This document shows positions 61,820-64,000 of a stretch of DNA of 64,000 nucleotides, in pieces (position 1 is the stretch's first letter; each line of letters begins with the position of its first letter). The stretch covers positions 2,416,501 through 2,480,500 of the forward strand of contig NZ_JBBCGP010000001.1 in NCBI RefSeq assembly GCF_037200945.1, written 5' to 3'. Both the position numbers and the translations under genes were made by a program. Under the pieces are notes generated by a model. That model saw only the letters and a program-made list of their open reading frames with translations, had not been told where the DNA came from and made no database searches. This DNA is from Methylovirgula sp. GTDB lineage: Bacteria; Pseudomonadota; Alphaproteobacteria; Rhizobiales; Beijerinckiaceae.

Positions 61820-61839
61820 ATGATGCCATTTGGCATCAT
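61820..61839. promoter_or_regulatory. Perfect 20-bp palindrome in the dmmD/dmmA divergent promoter, candidate operator
   Basis: ATGATGCCATTTGGCATCAT has 8-bp arms around ATTT and lies 31 bases before dmmA and about 100 bases before dmmD. Its core closely matches a site just before the MocR gene. It is positioned to control one or both dmm transcripts. Confidence 0.55.
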
Positions 61840-61869
61840 GGACTTCGGCTGGCTCGGAATTTACCGAAG

Positions 61870-62508
61870 ATGACGGCGAGCCCGCACGCGGCGCCGACGA
61901 TGATCGCGGCGCAAGATTTTGAAATGCCAGTCCCAACGATCTTCAGCCGACCACGCTATCAGCCGTTCGAACTCATTCCCGTCGCACGCAGCCATTTTGT
62001 CGTGGCTGAAACGCGACAGGCGCCGCGTGCCGACATTCCAAAATCCTGGGCCGATGCGCCGATCGAGTTTTGGAACGTCGCCGCCGAGAGCGCAATCTTT
62101 GACGCCGCAATCGTTCAGGACGGTATCCTCCAGCGCGGATTTCGCTCCGTGTCGCATTTACTCGATCGGCTTTCGTATCGCCTAGAGCGCGAGCATGTCG
62201 GACTGCGTCTTTATATCATCGGGACGGAGCCGTTCATCTGGGATGTCGTGAAGCTGGCGCGCAGCTTCGGCATGGATAGCGACGAATATCATGTCACCCA
62301 TGAAGGCTCCGAAGAACGGCGCGTCTATTGCGTCCATTGCCGCACCATGACGCAAAATGTAAGGACGAACATCGCGACCTGCGCGGGCTGCGGCGCGCAT
62401 TTGCAGGTGCGCGATCATTTTTCGAGACGCCTCGCGGCCTTCATCGGCGTGCAGATCGATGCCGAAGTTCCAGGTGATATTCCGCCGATTGAGGAGGCTT
62501 TTCCATGA
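61870..62508 (+). CDS. dmmA: Dimethylamine monooxygenase subunit, DmmA-family protein
   Basis: The protein has about 212 residues. It has the family pattern SRPRYQPFELIPVARSHFVV, FIWDVVKLARSFGMDSDEYH and a C-terminal zinc-ribbon-like cluster with CVHC and CAGCGAHLQVRDHFSRR. It is the small subunit found between the GcvT-like and reductase genes in N-demethylase clusters. The precise letter naming of subunits differs between studies and is taken here from gene order. The start ATG 61870 has a weak ribosome-binding site. Its stop overlaps the next start (ATGA). Confidence 0.82.
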   Translation: MTASPHAAPTMIAAQDFEMPVPTIFSRPRYQPFELIPVARSHFVVAETRQAPRADIPKSWADAPIEFWNVAAESAIFDAAIVQDGILQRGFRSVSHLLDRLSYRLEREHVGLRLYIIGTEPFIWDVVKLARSFGMDSDEYHVTHEGSEERRVYCVHCRTMTQNVRTNIATCAGCGAHLQVRDHFSRRLAAFIGVQIDAEVPGDIPPIEEAFP

Positions 62509-63455
62509 AAGCCGCAAAGCTTCATCTGCGCGTGCGTGCAGCCGAGACGATCGCGCCATCACTGAAGAGCTTCACCCTAGAAGCGGCAGACGAGAGCGAG
62601 CTTCCTGCGACCGGACCCGGCTCGCATCTTCGGCTGGCGTTGAAAAACGGCTCGCACGGTTGGCGCAACGCGTATTCGATCGCCGCCGCATCGCCGGATC
62701 GTCGCGAATATCGCATCATCGTGCGCCGTGCCGCCTATTCTCGCGGCGGCTCAGCCTTCCTTCATGAAGCCGTGCAGCCAGGCCACCTTATAGAAGCGGA
62801 GTTTCCCGGCAATCTCTTCCCTATGGTGCAGATCGCGCGCAAGCACCTGCTCGTCAGCGGTGGTATCGGGATTACGCCGTTCCTGTCGTACCTCGGTCAC
62901 CTCAAGGCCCTCGGTACGCCGTTTGAATTGCACCATTTCTGTCGCGCCGAGGAAGTCGCGATTTTCGAGAATCTGCTCGGGGAATACGATTCCTCGCGCA
63001 TTTTCATTCATCCGGAGGCGACGCAATTCGATCTTGTCGAGACGTTGCGGACGCAACCTCTGGGGGCGCATCTTTACGTCTGCGGGCCAGCGGAACTCAT
63101 GGATCTCATTATCGCGACCGCCCGAGCCCATGGCTGGCCGGCCTCAAAATATCATTCCGAATCGTTCGGTGGCGTGCATGCCGGCGGTGCGCCCTTCGTC
63201 GCAATTCTCCAACGCGCTGGCGTGGAGGTCCGCGTCGGTGAAGATCAGACGTTGCTTGAAGCGCTTGAAGCGGCGGGTCTTGAACCATCGTGCCTTTGTC
63301 GCGGCGGCGCCTGCGGCGAATGCCGGACCGAAGTCATTGAGGGTGTTCCCGAACATCGCGATCATTACCTTGATGCCAACGAACGCGCCACCAACCGCGC
63401 GATAATGATTTGCGTCTCACGTGCGATGGGCGATCGCATCGTTCTCGATCTTTGA
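62505..63455 (+). CDS. dmmB: N-demethylase reductase subunit (PDR/VanB-type FMN, NAD, 2Fe-2S)
   Basis: The protein has about 316 residues. The FMN-binding Arg-x-Tyr-Ser is in WRNAYSIAAA, the NAD-binding part is in LLVSGGIGITPFLSYL, and the C-terminal plant-type [2Fe-2S] ligands are in LEPSCLCRGGACGECRTEVI and MICVSRA. It takes electrons from NAD(P)H to the haem subunit encoded next. Its ATG overlaps the dmmA stop (ATGA), and GAGGAGG lies upstream. Confidence 0.92.
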   Translation: MKAAKLHLRVRAAETIAPSLKSFTLEAADESELPATGPGSHLRLALKNGSHGWRNAYSIAAASPDRREYRIIVRRAAYSRGGSAFLHEAVQPGHLIEAEFPGNLFPMVQIARKHLLVSGGIGITPFLSYLGHLKALGTPFELHHFCRAEEVAIFENLLGEYDSSRIFIHPEATQFDLVETLRTQPLGAHLYVCGPAELMDLIIATARAHGWPASKYHSESFGGVHAGGAPFVAILQRAGVEVRVGEDQTLLEALEAAGLEPSCLCRGGACGECRTEVIEGVPEHRDHYLDANERATNRAIMICVSRAMGDRIVLDL

Positions 63456-63468
63456 ACAGGAGCCGGCG

Positions 63469-64000
63469 ATGACCATTGCCTTCAAGGCGGCCGAGACGTT
63501 TCGCGACGACTTCAGCTATCGCAACAGCGACGCCGCCATTCTGCGCTTCCCGTTTCCGTTCCCGGAAGACAAATACATGTATTCCGTGAACATCGAACCG
63601 CATGTCGCGGGCGGTGCTTCGCCGGTCTACGACCATGCGTTTGATGTCGATGAGCATTACATTGCCGAGTGTCGCGAGCGCGCACTGGTCCTCGCGCAAG
63701 ATCCCGGCCGCTGCAAAGTGCTGTCGCATATGATGACAGCACAATGGGATGCGCTCGAACTCATCATGGAGAGCTTCGCCCGCGACTACCCTGAGTATTT
63801 CTCGCTCGCCAAGAATGGCGCCGTCTGGACCTGGAAGAACCGCCCGCTCGGGATCGCGCAGACCTTTACCTTCGGCGATGCCTCGACGCTGCCCTATGAG
63901 CCCTTCGAATATATTACGCGCCAGGCGCAGGGGGATTTCACCCTGCAAGATCAGCGCGACAATAATCTCTTCGTCGACGGCGGCATGGTGACGACGCAAG
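63469..64000 (+). CDS. Haem-dependent oxidative N-demethylase, DUF3445 subunit (partial)
   Basis: This gene runs off the right edge; about 177 residues are seen. It has the DUF3445 pattern: FPFPFPEDKYMYSVNIEP, DHAFDVDEHYIAECRERALV and QWDALELIMESFARDYPEYF. In Pseudomonas mendocina HODM this is the alpha subunit, where a PAS-like fold binds haem and oxidises dimethylamine, producing formaldehyde. AGGAG lies 7 bases before ATG 63469, 13 bases after dmmB. It completes the catalytic set of the cluster. Confidence 0.88.
   Translation, partial: MTIAFKAAETFRDDFSYRNSDAAILRFPFPFPEDKYMYSVNIEPHVAGGASPVYDHAFDVDEHYIAECRERALVLAQDPGRCKVLSHMMTAQWDALELIMESFARDYPEYFSLAKNGAVWTWKNRPLGIAQTFTFGDASTLPYEPFEYITRQAQGDFTLQDQRDNNLFVDGGMVTTQ

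Noticed and set aside
1..64000. tRNA or rRNA genes
   Set aside because: No cloverleaf-like sequence with a GGTTCGAATC-type T loop in the right context and no rRNA signature was found by eye. A tRNAscan-SE run would settle it.

Overview
The window looks like chromosomal DNA of a high-GC alphaproteobacterium, most likely a Hyphomicrobiales (Rhizobiales) member near the facultatively methylotrophic Beijerinckiaceae. This placement is inferred from four things: the run gltA - gltX - comEC - lexA, a LexA operator of the alphaproteobacterial GTTC-N7-GTTC type, extragenic palindromes typical of these genomes, and genes for C1 metabolism (an NAD-dependent formate dehydrogenase and a dimethylamine/methylamine N-demethylase cluster). 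No tRNA, rRNA or CRISPR array was seen.

Layout. At 0-2 kb on the minus strand are a truncated PAS/chemotaxis gene, a muconolactone-isomerase-like gene and a DJ-1/PfpI gene. At 1.8-7.7 kb is a two-component set (FixJ-like regulator, lone receiver, multi-PAS kinase), followed by SnoaL-like, HbpS/GlcG-like, SDR and secreted NTF2-like genes. At 7.8-12.9 kb is a complete aromatic-acid-type efflux operon (FUSC, DUF1656, HlyD, NodT-type outer membrane protein), with a small Met-rich exported protein and a terminator. At 13-16 kb are a secreted protein, an MltB-type lytic transglycosylase and a bacterial serpin. At 16.2-20.9 kb is a damaged stretch: a DUF2126 transglutaminase-like gene with three frameshifts and an RND adaptor gene with about seven, converging on an extragenic palindrome. 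At 21-25.4 kb are an intact RND permease and a divergent AraC regulator.

At 25.4-32.4 kb is fdsGBA-fdhD-fdsD with an upstream LysR gene. At 32.5-39.7 kb are a CHASE2 adenylate cyclase, exonuclease III, a UbiH-like hydroxylase, citrate synthase and glutamyl-tRNA synthetase. At 39.9-43.7 kb comEC is split by a 1,558-bp IS4-family element with a perfect 9-bp target duplication; removing the element and one duplication restores the frame. At 43.8-49.3 kb are lexA with its SOS box, small unknown genes and a glycan synthase/membrane-fusion pair resembling bgsBA with a PilZ-like tail. At 50-54 kb is a patch of small, mostly unknown genes. At 54-57 kb are VOC, dinB, HU and sulfotransferase genes. At 57.2-64 kb is a regulatory and catabolic block: a flavin-type oxidoreductase, a MocR regulator, a LuxR regulator, dmmD (GcvT-like), and divergent dmmA, dmmB and the haem-subunit gene, which runs off the window.

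How it fits together. The N-demethylase strips methyl groups from methylamines, and its GcvT-like subunit is expected to pass the C1 unit to tetrahydrofolate. Formate from C1 oxidation can then be oxidised by FdsGBAD to give NADH. A 14-bp palindrome shared (12 of 14 bases) by the MocR promoter and the dmmD/dmmA divergent promoter suggests that MocR controls this pathway. The main oddities are the IS-split comEC, the frameshift cluster around 19-20.7 kb (possibly a sequence-quality problem), the serpin, and the candidate operators.
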